A DNA stretch of 64,000 nucleotides from Maribacter ulvicola (GTDB taxonomy: Bacteria; Bacteroidota; Bacteroidia; Flavobacteriales; Flavobacteriaceae). Below the pieces are notes generated by a model that did no database searches, was not told the DNA's origin, and worked only from the letters and a program-made list of their open reading frames with translations. This document shows positions 27,558 through 36,103 of the stretch, in pieces (position 1 is the first letter of the stretch; every line of letters begins with the position of its first letter). The position numbers and the translations under genes were made by a program. The stretch covers positions 806,001 through 870,000 of the forward strand of contig NZ_FTMA01000001.1 of the NCBI RefSeq assembly GCF_900155985.1, given 5' to 3'.

Positions 27558-27565
27558 TAGTTTTG
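27558..27565 (+). promoter_or_regulatory. TAnnTTTG promoter box
   Basis: TAGTTTTG, an exact match to the Bacteroidota -7 box, about 40 bases before the GNAT gene start at 27607. No well-placed TTG -33 element. Confidence 0.45.
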
Positions 27566-27569
27566 CAAC

Positions 27570-27591
27570 TCACCTATAGGGTGATTTTTTT
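27570..27591 (+). terminator. Small hairpin with T run in a leader
   Basis: TCACC/GGTGA stem with a 5-base loop followed by seven T. It sits just after the TAGTTTTG box and before the GNAT start, so it may be the terminator of the upstream gene or an attenuator in the GNAT leader. Confidence 0.45.
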
Positions 27592-27606
27592 ATTATAATA
27601 AGGGTT

Positions 27607-28293
27607 ATGGCCAACTTACAAGAACAATTGAAAAATCCGGTTTGGTTTTCTCTCACTGAAACACATAAAAAGTTTGCCGTGACATTGGATGGTGTACAAT
27701 TTTATGATGCAGCAGTTTGCACGTTTGGTTCATTTTTTGACCAATCAAAGACGGTCAAAGCTTCAAATAGTTATATAAACACAACAGATAGTTTCTTCTT
27801 TGTTTCTGAAAACCAGAACCCTTTGGTGGATGAATCTAAAATATTTTTGGAAAAGAAAATTGATGGCTGCCAAATGGTTTTAAACGAATTATCTAGTGTT
27901 ATTATTACAGAAGAAATTGTAGAGTTGGGTAATGAGTATATTGATGAAATTTATGATTTGGTCTGGTTGGTAATGCCCGGTTATTACAGGAGAAGAACCG
28001 TTGAAATGGGCAATTATTATGGAATTTTTAAGGAAGGTAAATTAGTCTCTATTACCGGGCAGCGAATGCAAACAGATCATTTTATTGAAGTAAGCGCAGT
28101 AGTTACCCATCCAGACTATACTAGAAGAGGGTATGCAAAACAGTTAATTGCACATTGTACAAAAGAGATTTTAAAAGTAAATAAAAAGCCAATTCTTCAT
28201 ACGAATAAAGGAAACTTAGCAATACCTCTTTATGAAAAATTAGGCTATGAGTTAACGAGGGATATGAACTGGTGGTTGTATCGTAAAATATAA
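27607..28293 (+). CDS. GNAT acetyltransferase, FR47-like
   Basis: 228 residues. The C-terminal half (about 115-225) is a GNAT fold: VSAVVTHPDYTRRGYAKQLIAHC holds the acetyl-CoA loop (RRGYAK), followed by LHTNKGNLAIPLYEKLGYE. This matches FR47-type acetyltransferases, which often acylate amino groups of small molecules. The N-terminal 110 residues are less conserved. Monocistronic; target unknown. Confidence 0.82.
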   Translation: MANLQEQLKNPVWFSLTETHKKFAVTLDGVQFYDAAVCTFGSFFDQSKTVKASNSYINTTDSFFFVSENQNPLVDESKIFLEKKIDGCQMVLNELSSVIITEEIVELGNEYIDEIYDLVWLVMPGYYRRRTVEMGNYYGIFKEGKLVSITGQRMQTDHFIEVSAVVTHPDYTRRGYAKQLIAHCTKEILKVNKKPILHTNKGNLAIPLYEKLGYELTRDMNWWLYRKI

Positions 28294-28417
28294 AAAATTC
28301 TACTTTTAGTTTTTGAAAACATATCGGTTTTTACTAAATATTCTATTCTTTTATATCGTAAGAACCATATTAGTTATTTGTGTAAAATGTTGACAATCAG
28401 TAATAAAAAACATTTTT

Positions 28418-28459
28418 AAACGACTGTAAACGATAACAAACGACAGTAAACGTTTACAT
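28418..28459. promoter_or_regulatory. Four AAACG repeats at exact 10-bp spacing upstream of ssb
   Basis: AAACG occurs at 28418, 28428, 28438 and 28448, so all four copies face the same side of the helix. The last copy is part of the 12-bp perfect palindrome GTAAACGTTTAC (28446-28457). The array lies about 25 bases before the TAGGTTTG box of the ssb promoter, a position suited to an activator or cooperative regulator. Confidence 0.6.
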
Positions 28460-28484
28460 ACCGAATAAACTTTCAATGCTGTTC

Positions 28485-28492
28485 TAGGTTTG
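28485..28492 (+). promoter_or_regulatory. ssb promoter box
   Basis: TAGGTTTG, exact TAnnTTTG match, 58 bases before the ssb start. No TTG -33 element at the normal distance, consistent with dependence on an activator at the upstream repeat array. Confidence 0.5.
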
Positions 28493-28550
28493 CAGTGTAA
28501 AGTCGTAAAGGCTTGATATTAAGAATTGTTAAACCATAAAAATTAGTAAG

Positions 28551-28883
28551 ATGAACGCATTAAAAAACAAAGTACAGTTGATTGGAAATTTAGGGCAAGA
28601 CCCAGAAATTGTAAACCTTGAAGGAGGTACCAAATTAGCAAAATTCTCTATAGCTACAACAGATAGTTACAAAAACGCTAATGGGGAAAAAGTAGATGAT
28701 ACGCAATGGCACAATATAGTAGCTTGGGGGAAAACCGCTGAGATTGTAGAGAACTATTTGGCTAAAGGAAAGCAAGTAGCCATAGAAGGTAAACTTACCC
28801 ACCGCTCTTATGAAACAAAAGAAGGAGAGAAAAGATACATTACAGAAGTAAGGTGTAATGAGTTGTTGATGTTGGGGAAGTAA
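28551..28883 (+). CDS. ssb: Single-stranded DNA-binding protein, short form
   Basis: 110 residues, one OB fold: NKVQLIGNLGQDPEI, FSIATTDSYKN, TQWHNIVAWGKTAEIVENYLAKGKQVAIEGKLTHRSYE. It ends directly after the OB fold (NELLMLGK) and lacks the flexible linker and acidic DDDIPF-like tip that recruits repair proteins in normal SSB. It is therefore probably an auxiliary SSB, as known for recombination, plasmid or transformation roles. RecQ follows 200 bases downstream on the same strand, but has its own promoter box. Confidence 0.9.
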   Translation: MNALKNKVQLIGNLGQDPEIVNLEGGTKLAKFSIATTDSYKNANGEKVDDTQWHNIVAWGKTAEIVENYLAKGKQVAIEGKLTHRSYETKEGEKRYITEVRCNELLMLGK

Positions 28884-28891
28884 GTTGATAC

Positions 28892-28970
28892 GTCTTCACA
28901 GGGAGGTTCGGCGAAGTGATCTGTAGGTAGGAACATGAATTTGGCAGATTGCTTCATGCCTCTCAAAGAC
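28892..28970. repeat. REP-like palindromic element
   Basis: Two roughly 30-base arms in inverted orientation: GTCTTCACAGGGAGG...GAAGTGATCTG on the left and CAGATTGCTTC...CCTCTCAAAGAC on the right, separated by about 18 bases. The arms resemble the widespread 'CAGATTGCTTC...CCTCGCAATGAC' dispersed repeat of bacterial genomes, whose - strand translation gives SLRGMKQS-like peptides. It fills the ssb-recQ gap. Several mismatches suggest an old copy. Confidence 0.6.
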
Positions 28971-29069
28971 ATAATATTTAACCTTTTGGAACACGAAATT
29001 GTAAAACTGCTTTTGGCATTTAGTAGAAGTAATCCTATAAAAACAGCTAGCAAAGACAATTTCATACAC

Positions 29070-29077
29070 TATTTTTG
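29070..29077 (+). promoter_or_regulatory. recQ promoter box, possibly leaderless
   Basis: TATTTTTG lies only 6 bases before the recQ ATG (29084). With start points a few bases after this box, transcription would begin at or next to the A of ATG. Confidence 0.5.
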
Positions 29078-29083
29078 CAAAAC

Positions 29084-31168
29084 ATGATAACAACGGAAAG
29101 AGACCTACTACCTTTATTAAAAAAACATTTTGGTTATGATTCTTTTAAGCCAAATCAATTATCCATTATTGAAGATGCACTTGGTAAAAAAGATGTGTTG
29201 GCCATTATGCCTACGGGTGGGGGTAAGTCGCTTTGCTATCAATTAACGTCACTGGCTCTAGAGGGAACTGCAATTGTAATTTCTCCGCTTATTGCCTTAA
29301 TGAAAGACCAGGTAGATGTTTTAAAAGCTAACGGAATTTCGGCTGAATATTACAACAGCTCACAATCTGTAGAAACACAACAGGAAATTCTTGGGAAATT
29401 AGAACGGGGCGAGTTGAAATTGTTCTATGTTGCCCCAGAGAGTTTGGGCTTTTTTAATAATATTCTCGGCAACTTAAAGATTAGTCTATTTGCGGTAGAT
29501 GAAGCACATTGCATCTCTTCATGGGGGCATGATTTTAGACCTGCATATACTCAACTTGGAGGATTGAAAAGAAGATTCCCGAATATTCCTGTGATGGCGC
29601 TTACGGCAACTGCGGATAAGACTACCCAAGATGATATTGCAGAACAATTGCAAATAGCAAATGCTGAACGTCATTTGGCATCTTTTAATAGACCAAATCT
29701 ATATTTAGATGTAAAACCTGCTCAAGATAGAATAAAACATATATTGGATTTCTTGGAGGATCGACCCAATGAAAGCGGAATTATCTATTGTTTAAGCCGT
29801 AAGAGTACGGAGTCTATTGCAGAGAAATTGCGTAACGCAGGTTTTAATGCTAAAGCATATCATGCAGGTATGTCCTCTGATGAACGATCTTCTGTGCAAG
29901 AAGAATTTATTACGGATAAGGTTCCTATTATTGCGGCAACCATTGCCTTTGGTATGGGTATAGATAAGAGTAACGTACGTTGGGTCATTCATTATAATCT
30001 GCCAAAGAATATAGAAGGCTATTATCAGGAAATTGGTCGTGGTGGTCGTGACGGACTTCCGGCTCACGCTTTGTTGTTTTATAGTTTTGCCGATGTTGCT
30101 CAGCTGCGTAGATTCATTACGCAAAGCGAAAATGCAGATGTTGAATATGCTAAATTAGAGCGTATGCAGCAATTTGCAGAGGCATTGAGTTGCCGTAGAA
30201 TTGCACTCTTGAATTATTTTGGTGAGCAAGTGAGCAAAGGTTGTGGTAATTGCGATATCTGTAATTCGCCACCTGCTTATTTTGATGCTACGTTATTGGC
30301 TCAGAAGGTTTGTTCTGGTGTTGCTCGGTTAAAGGAACGTGAACCTATGGGTATGTTAATAGATGTTTTAAGGGGTGCACAGAATGCGCATGTTCTAGAA
30401 AAAGGGTATCAAAACATAAAAACTTATGGCGCCGTAAAAGATGTCCCTTGGTTAGATTTACAGCAATATGTAATTCAATTATTGAATCAAGGGGTGCTAG
30501 AAATTAACTTTAGGGAAGGCGCTAGACTGGGATTAACCGCTCAGGCCAGAGAAGTATTGTTTTCTGGAAAAAAAGTACAACTTGCGGTATTACAAAAGGA
30601 AACCGAAAAGAAGAAGACTGTTACAAAATCACGGGTTAAGAAGACAGATTTATTTGAAAAACTTAGATTGCTTAGACAGCAAATTGCAACAGAACAGAAT
30701 GTGCCGGCTTATGTGGTATTTGGTGATGCTAGTTTAAAGGATATGGAAGCCAAGTTGCCTAAAAATGAAACTGAATTTATGGATGTTTCTGGAGTAGGGC
30801 AGGCTAAATTGGAGAAATATGCCGACGTGTTTCTTAAAGAAATTCAGAAGCATGTAGGAAGCAAAAAGTCCAAACGAAAAACACACGATCAAACTTTCGA
30901 TTTGTTTACGGAAGGATTAACGGTATCCGAAATTGCTAGTCAAAGAAATTTGTCCGAGAATACCATATACGGACATTTAATGAAAAAACACGCCGAAGGG
31001 GAAGAGCTAGATTTAAATCAGTTTGTTGATGCTAAAGAAATTGCAGAAATAGAAAAAGCCAAATCTGAGCTGACCGATGCATCTGGACTAAAAGATTATT
31101 TTGAATATTTTGAAGAAAAAATCCCCTATTGGAAAATAAAGTTTGCCTTGTACATGCTAGACTCTTAA
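29084..31168 (+). CDS. recQ: ATP-dependent DNA helicase RecQ
   Basis: 694 residues from the ATG at 29084 (a TTG at 29075 also opens the frame). 3'-5' DNA helicase of recombination and fork repair. Walker [17 protein letters not shown] box [16 protein letters not shown], helicase C-terminal motif GRGGRDGLP, then the zinc cysteines (C-R-R...CGNCDIC), RQC winged helix and an HRDC domain (about 530-590). An extra C-terminal winged-helix-like stretch ([21 protein letters not shown]) extends past the E. coli enzyme. Its neighbour ssb fits a repair role. Confidence 0.95.
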   Translation: MITTERDLLPLLKKHFGYDSFKPNQLSIIEDALGKKDVLAIMPTGGGKSLCYQLTSLALEGTAIVISPLIALMKDQVDVLKANGISAEYYNSSQSVETQQEILGKLERGELKLFYVAPESLGFFNNILGNLKISLFAVDEAHCISSWGHDFRPAYTQLGGLKRRFPNIPVMALTATADKTTQDDIAEQLQIANAERHLASFNRPNLYLDVKPAQDRIKHILDFLEDRPNESGIIYCLSRKSTESIAEKLRNAGFNAKAYHAGMSSDERSSVQEEFITDKVPIIAATIAFGMGIDKSNVRWVIHYNLPKNIEGYYQEIGRGGRDGLPAHALLFYSFADVAQLRRFITQSENADVEYAKLERMQQFAEALSCRRIALLNYFGEQVSKGCGNCDICNSPPAYFDATLLAQKVCSGVARLKEREPMGMLIDVLRGAQNAHVLEKGYQNIKTYGAVKDVPWLDLQQYVIQLLNQGVLEINFREGARLGLTAQAREVLFSGKKVQLAVLQKETEKKKTVTKSRVKKTDLFEKLRLLRQQIATEQNVPAYVVFGDASLKDMEAKLPKNETEFMDVSGVGQAKLEKYADVFLKEIQKHVGSKKSKRKTHDQTFDLFTEGLTVSEIASQRNLSENTIYGHLMKKHAEGEELDLNQFVDAKEIAEIEKAKSELTDASGLKDYFEYFEEKIPYWKIKFALYMLDS

Positions 31169-31187
31169 AAACGGATGGTACTCCAGT

Positions 31188-32021
31188 TTAAAAATTAACG
31201 GTAACGCCCAATTGACCGGGACCAAAATTAAGGTTCCAACTCACCATTTTTTTTTGCTGGTTGTACTTTTCATCATATCTTTTATCTAGATATCTATCTA
31301 TAGACTCTACCGTAGCAATACTTATGGCAAAGGCGAAGACCATATCACTCAAATAATGTTGACCGTCCCAAACTCGTGAAATACCAGGTATAGCACCTAA
31401 GGTGTAAATACCAGCTTTAACCCATGGATTTTTAAATTGTTTACCAATAGCATATGCATTTGTAAATGCCAGTAGAGCATGTCCAGATGGGAAGGAGTGA
31501 AAATTTCTATTAGAATTAAAAGGATCAAAAGTATCTTTACCCAAATTAGCTACCGGTCTTGCCCTGCCCACAACAGATTTTAGTACTTGCTGTAAAAAAC
31601 CTGAAGAGGTAGCAGATGAAATCAACAAAACACCTGTTCTTCTTAGTTTTTCGTTTTTTGTGATCAACCCTACTGCATATACACCTGAAGTAGCCAGGTA
31701 ATTATTTGAAGGATTACCATAAAACTCTCCATAATCACGAAGTAATGACGGCACCCCTTCTCTATTATTTCTAATAAACCGTGAGGTTTCATCATCTACT
31801 AAATATACTAAACCAGTACCTGCAACTACCGCACCGAATTGCGCCCATTGATTTCCTTTCCAATGTAAAGGTCTGGTGTATGAGTATCCTACTCCTTGAA
31901 ACATACTACCAACGTCATATTTGAACATACTCCATCTTGTTTCTGTAGAACCTTTACTGGACTCTTGTGCACTTAATGAAATACAAAAGCTAATACCTAA
32001 AAGCAAAATTAGATTTTTCAT
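31188..32021 (-). CDS. PAP2-family phosphatase
   Basis: 277 residues with a signal peptide (MKNLILLLGISFCISLSAQ). Phosphatidic-acid-phosphatase motifs: KSVVGRARP, FPSGHAL and SRVWDGQHYLSD. Acts on lipid phosphates, such as undecaprenyl or phosphatidate derivatives, on the periplasmic side. The C-terminus NFGPGQLGVTVNF resembles an outer-membrane strand, and cleavable signal plus few membrane spans suggest an outer-membrane or periplasmic form. Convergent with recQ. Substrate unknown. Confidence 0.87.
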   Translation of the reverse strand: MKNLILLLGISFCISLSAQESSKGSTETRWSMFKYDVGSMFQGVGYSYTRPLHWKGNQWAQFGAVVAGTGLVYLVDDETSRFIRNNREGVPSLLRDYGEFYGNPSNNYLATSGVYAVGLITKNEKLRRTGVLLISSATSSGFLQQVLKSVVGRARPVANLGKDTFDPFNSNRNFHSFPSGHALLAFTNAYAIGKQFKNPWVKAGIYTLGAIPGISRVWDGQHYLSDMVFAFAISIATVESIDRYLDKRYDEKYNQQKKMVSWNLNFGPGQLGVTVNF

Positions 32022-32025
32022 GGTG

Positions 32026-32033
32026 CAAATTTA
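32026..32033 (-). promoter_or_regulatory. PAP2 gene promoter box, possibly leaderless
   Basis: On the - strand TAAATTTG ends 4 bases before the ATG at 32021 (spacer CACC), the same arrangement as at recQ, the deacetylase and pdeM. Confidence 0.5.
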
Positions 32034-32099
32034 AAGTTCTGGTTGTTTAGAAAATAATCATTACAGAAGAATGTTTTGTTCTATACCCTTTAAAGTTAT

Positions 32100-33002
32100 T
32101 TAGAAATATAGATTTTGAGCTGTTCTAAAGGTATTGGCATGTGCTTCAACAATAATCTTAATATCTGGGGAATAACCGCCACCCATACTGCATTGTACAG
32201 GAATTTTTAGTCGATGACAGGTATTCATGACAAATTCATCCCTTATTTTACATCCATTTATGGTCATGGCAAGTGTTCCTAATTTATCAGTTTCTAGAAT
32301 GTCTACTCCGCATAAGTAAAAAACAAAGTCTGGTTGAACATTATCTATCAGTTCAGGTAATTTTTTCTTTAGAATAGTAAGGTATTCTTTATCGGTTGTA
32401 CCTTTCGGTAACGGAATATCTAAATCCGATACTTCTTTTTTAAAGGGATAGTTACCGGAACCATGCATAGAAAAAGTAAATACTGCATCATTGTCTTGAA
32501 ATATTTCTGCTGTGCCATTGCCTTGGTGTACATCAAGGTCAACTATAAGAATCTTTTTAGCTAGCTCTTTATTCAATAGATATTGCGCCCCAATTGCTTG
32601 GTCGTTTAATATGCAAAAAGCTTCACCATGGTCGCTATAGGCATGATGGGTTCCACCGGCAATATTCATGGCAATGCCATTTTTTAAGGCAAAATCACAT
32701 CCTTTTATGGTGCCATCGGCAATTATGCGTTCTCTTTCAACTAAGTCTTCTGATAATGGGAAACCTATTTTACGCACCATTTTTGGCGAAAGCATCATAT
32801 TCAAGAGGTCATAGAAATATTCTGGATCGTGGACAGCAACGATATGTTTATCATTCGGAATTTCAGGTTCAAAGAAATTGTCCTGCGTACAGGTGCCTTC
32901 ATGAATTAATTGCTGTGGTAACAATTCATATTTTATCATTGGAAACCGATGCCCATTGGGTAATGGATGTTTATATATGGGGTGATAGGCGATTTTTAGC
33001 AT
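32100..33002 (-). CDS. Histone-deacetylase-family hydrolase
   Basis: 300 residues, AcuC/class II arginase-deacetylase fold. Charge-relay His pair H119/H120 in GGTHHAY; zinc ligands D157 and H159 in VDLDVHQGNG and D234 in CGVDILETDKLG; the catalytic Tyr loop MGGGYS is present. Removes acetyl groups from lysine, acetylated polyamines or similar amines in the cytosol; bacterial members often act on acetylpolyamines, but no acetylpolyamine link is adjacent here. DIL replaces the commoner DAH after the third ligand. Monocistronic. Confidence 0.87.
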   Translation of the reverse strand: MLKIAYHPIYKHPLPNGHRFPMIKYELLPQQLIHEGTCTQDNFFEPEIPNDKHIVAVHDPEYFYDLLNMMLSPKMVRKIGFPLSEDLVERERIIADGTIKGCDFALKNGIAMNIAGGTHHAYSDHGEAFCILNDQAIGAQYLLNKELAKKILIVDLDVHQGNGTAEIFQDNDAVFTFSMHGSGNYPFKKEVSDLDIPLPKGTTDKEYLTILKKKLPELIDNVQPDFVFYLCGVDILETDKLGTLAMTINGCKIRDEFVMNTCHRLKIPVQCSMGGGYSPDIKIIVEAHANTFRTAQNLYF

Positions 33003-33006
33003 TTAA

Positions 33007-33014
33007 CAAATATA
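33007..33014 (-). promoter_or_regulatory. Deacetylase promoter box, possibly leaderless
   Basis: On the - strand TATATTTG ends 4 bases before the ATG at 33002 (spacer TTAA). Confidence 0.5.
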
Positions 33015-33128
33015 ATCGCAATCATATATGCTATGAAATTGGTTTATTGTTTTAGCTTGAAAATGTCACATTTATGAATTTAACAATTTAGTCTAGTAAT
33101 TTAGTAGGATAATATGGTATAGTAAACT

Positions 33129-33136
33129 TATATTTG
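33129..33136 (+). promoter_or_regulatory. Promoter box of the HPP gene
   Basis: TATATTTG, exact TAnnTTTG match, 51 bases before the HPP-protein start; leaves a leader of about 45 bases. Confidence 0.45.
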
Positions 33137-33187
33137 TTCCCTTCTGGAAAAATCAGATGTTATTGAATTGTGATTTAGAATTTTACG

Positions 33188-33802
33188 ATGAAAAATAGAA
33201 ATAAGTTAAGTAGAAATATCAACCGTAAAGCGCGTATTTCCAAATACGTAATTTACAAAGAAACTTTAGTTGATTTTAAGGAGCAATTTTGGTCGTTTCT
33301 TGGTGCATTTATAGGTGTTTTTTTTATTGCCATTATACAATCAGGTTATTTGCCCGATTTGGAAAATGTACTGCTAATAGGTTCGTTTGGGGCATCTAGT
33401 GTACTTATCTATGGAGCTATTGAAAGTCCGTTTGCACAACCTAGAAACTTAATTGGTGGGCAATTGATTTCTGCCATTATTGGTGTTACCATATACAAGC
33501 TCTTTCCAGATTTGATATGGGTTGCCGCTCCTTTTGCAGTTGCTACCTCAATAATTGTAATGCAAATGACTAAAACATTGCACCCTCCAGGAGGCGCTAC
33601 TGCACTTATAGCAGTTATTGGCACTGAAAAAATTAAGGCTCTAGGCTATTTTTATGTTATTTCGCCTGTGTTAATAGGTACTGCTATTCTACTTATTACT
33701 GCGTTATTATTTAATAATATCTCAAAGGATAGAAAATATCCCCGAAATAATAAATTGAACGATCATGTAAAACGAAAAGTTCAGAAACTAATCGGAAATT
33801 AA
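33188..33802 (+). CDS. HPP-family integral membrane protein
   Basis: 204 residues. Four hydrophobic segments (about 35-52, 60-78, 90-125, 150-172) and the family signature HPPGGATAL (H132-P133-P134) plus PFAQPRNLIGGQ. Family members have been linked to nitrite transport in plants and cyanobacteria; this link is not established for Bacteroidota. The tail is basic and cytosolic. It ends 5 bases from the convergent tex stop. Confidence 0.85.
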   Translation: MKNRNKLSRNINRKARISKYVIYKETLVDFKEQFWSFLGAFIGVFFIAIIQSGYLPDLENVLLIGSFGASSVLIYGAIESPFAQPRNLIGGQLISAIIGVTIYKLFPDLIWVAAPFAVATSIIVMQMTKTLHPPGGATALIAVIGTEKIKALGYFYVISPVLIGTAILLITALLFNNISKDRKYPRNNKLNDHVKRKVQKLIGN

Positions 33803-33807
33803 AAAAA

Positions 33808-35940
33808 TTACTTGGTTAAATTGTGCAGCTTTAATTGAATACGTTTTCTGGGCACATCAACTTCTAAAACCTTCACAATTATCTGCTGATGTAAATGTAC
33901 ATGTTGGTTGACGTCCTTTACGAATGAATTAGATAAGTTAGAAACATGAATTAGGCCACTTTCTTTAATACCTATATCCACAAAACAGCCAAAGTTGGTA
34001 ATGTTATTTACAATGCCCGGTAACAATTGTCCACTATGTAAATCAGTAATTGATTTAATGGTTTGATCAAAGGTAAATACCTTAGCTTTTTCTCTACGGT
34101 CCAATCCAGGTTTTTCAAGTTCAGAACGTATATCTTCTAAAGTTGGCAGCCCAACATCATTAGTACAATACTTTTGTAAATCTATTTCTTTTAAAAGAGT
34201 CTTATTACCTAACAAAGATAGAATTTCTGTGCCTTTATCTATGGCCATTTGCTTGATTACACCATAACTTTCTGGGTGTACGGCAGAATCATCAAGCGGA
34301 TTTTCAGCATCCTTAATACGTAAAAAAGCTGCACCTTGCTCAAATGCTTTACCGCCTAATCGTGGAACATCCTTTATGTCTTTCCTGCTTTTAAAAGCTC
34401 CTTTTTCTTTTCGTTGGGTAACAATGTTTTCTGCTAATTTAGGACCAATACCAGATACATAACTCAATAAAGGAACACTGGCAGTGTTGATGTTTACTCC
34501 CACAGAATTTACACAACTTTCTACAACGGTATCTAGAGAGTTTTTTAACTTACTCTGATCCACATCATGTTGGTATTGCCCTACGCCAATAGACTTGGGG
34601 TCAATTTTTACCAGTTCGGCAAGTGGATCTGCCAAACGTCTGCCAATAGAAACGGCACCGCGTACGGTAACATCATAATCGGGAAATTCTTCTCGTGCAA
34701 TTTTAGAGGCGGAGTAAATAGATGCTCCAGCTTCACTAACTACAAATACTTCAACAGGATTATTGAAAATTACTTTCTTCACAACCTGTTCAGTTTCTCT
34801 AGATGCTGTGCCGTTACCAATGGCTATGGCTTCTATTTTATATGCATTTGCCAAAGAGCTCAATTTTTTAATCGCTCCTCCAACATCATTTTGCGGTGCA
34901 TGCGGATAAATGGTTTCGTTATGTACTAAATTGCCTTGTGCATCTAAGCAGACCACCTTACAGCCCGTTCTAAAACCTGGATCAATGGCAAGAATTCGTT
35001 TTTCACCTAAGGGAGCTCCCAATAATAGCTGTCTTAGGTTATTTGAGAAAACGGCAATAGCGTCATCATCTGCTTTTTCTTTAGCAGCTTTTAGTAATTC
35101 GTTGGATAAAGATGGAAACAATAATCTTTTGTACGCATCTGCAAGAGCCAATTCTATTTGTTTAGCACATGCATTGTTTGTTTTTATGATTCTGTTTTCA
35201 ATTCTATCTAATAAGCGTTCATCATCCAACTCAATTTTTACCCGGATGAATTTTTCAGATTCTGCACGTAAAATGGCTAATAATCGGTGCGACGGACATT
35301 TGTTTAATGGCTCACTCCAATCAAAATAATCTCGGAATTTCTGTGCCTTTTCATCATCCTTTTTTGTTCCTATTACTTTAGTTGTAATAATAGCAAACCG
35401 TGCCAATTGAGATCGAATTGATGCCCTAATATCTGTTCTTTCATTGATCCATTCAGAAATGATGTGGCGGGCCCCTTCTAAGGCGTCATCTTCGTTTTCT
35501 ATAGTTGCATTAAGGTATTGGGATGCTGTGAACTCAATATTGTCATTACGTTGTGCCATAATGATTTTAGCTAAAGGTTCCAATCCGTTTTTACGGGCAA
35601 CTTCAGCTTTGGTTTTTTTACTTTTTTTGAATGGAAGGTATAAATCTTCTAACTGAGTAAGGTCTTCAGCCTTTTCAAATTTCTGTTTCAATTCGGCAGT
35701 TAATACACCTTGCTCATCTACAGCCTTTATAATTGCTTTTTTACGCTTATCAAGTGCTTCAAACTGTTCTTTAAATTGAACGATTGTCCCAACTTGTACT
35801 TCATCTAAATTGCCGGTTCTTTCTTTACGATATCTAGAAATGAAAGGTATGGTACAATCTGCATTTAAAAGCTCAATAGTATTTTGAATTCCTTTTTCAG
35901 GTAGTTGGGTGTGTTTAAGTATAAAGGGCAGTAATTGCAT
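33808..35940 (-). CDS. tex: Tex-family RNA-binding transcription accessory protein
   Basis: 710 residues from the ATG at 35940 (MQLLPFILKHTQLPEKGIQNT matches the family start; an ATG at 35973 adds 11 residues). Domains: N-terminal helical region, YqgF-like RNase H fold (ILAIDPGFRTGCKVV, about 320-450), two helix-hairpin-helix motifs (LLSYVSGIGPKLAENIV region), and a C-terminal S1 RNA-binding domain (LPGIVNNITNFGCFVDIG). Highly conserved protein affecting transcription; its exact biochemical role is not settled. Follows metG after a terminator. Confidence 0.93.
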   Translation of the reverse strand: MQLLPFILKHTQLPEKGIQNTIELLNADCTIPFISRYRKERTGNLDEVQVGTIVQFKEQFEALDKRKKAIIKAVDEQGVLTAELKQKFEKAEDLTQLEDLYLPFKKSKKTKAEVARKNGLEPLAKIIMAQRNDNIEFTASQYLNATIENEDDALEGARHIISEWINERTDIRASIRSQLARFAIITTKVIGTKKDDEKAQKFRDYFDWSEPLNKCPSHRLLAILRAESEKFIRVKIELDDERLLDRIENRIIKTNNACAKQIELALADAYKRLLFPSLSNELLKAAKEKADDDAIAVFSNNLRQLLLGAPLGEKRILAIDPGFRTGCKVVCLDAQGNLVHNETIYPHAPQNDVGGAIKKLSSLANAYKIEAIAIGNGTASRETEQVVKKVIFNNPVEVFVVSEAGASIYSASKIAREEFPDYDVTVRGAVSIGRRLADPLAELVKIDPKSIGVGQYQHDVDQSKLKNSLDTVVESCVNSVGVNINTASVPLLSYVSGIGPKLAENIVTQRKEKGAFKSRKDIKDVPRLGGKAFEQGAAFLRIKDAENPLDDSAVHPESYGVIKQMAIDKGTEILSLLGNKTLLKEIDLQKYCTNDVGLPTLEDIRSELEKPGLDRREKAKVFTFDQTIKSITDLHSGQLLPGIVNNITNFGCFVDIGIKESGLIHVSNLSNSFVKDVNQHVHLHQQIIVKVLEVDVPRKRIQLKLHNLTK

Positions 35941-36051
35941 GTGAAATCGTTTAGAACTTTTAAAAATACCCATTATTAGGTATTGAAATCAAGCTGTTGA
36001 AATTATTTTTGGATTAGTTGGCACATTTAAAGTTGCAACTTTCTTAACAAT

Positions 36052-36086
36052 AAAAAGCCTTGATGAAAATTCACCAAGGCTTTTTT
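36052..36086. terminator. Bidirectional terminator between metG and tex
   Basis: AAAAAGCCTTG / CAAGGCTTTTTT stem with a 12-base partly paired loop, directly after the metG stop on the - strand. Confidence 0.85.
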
Positions 36087-36103
36087 AATTAATTAAAATT
36101 ATT

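Noticed and set aside
28808-29093. Two - strand frames in the ssb-recQ gap giving MSLRGMKQS-like peptides
   Set aside because: They are translations of the palindromic repeat and its flank, not genes.
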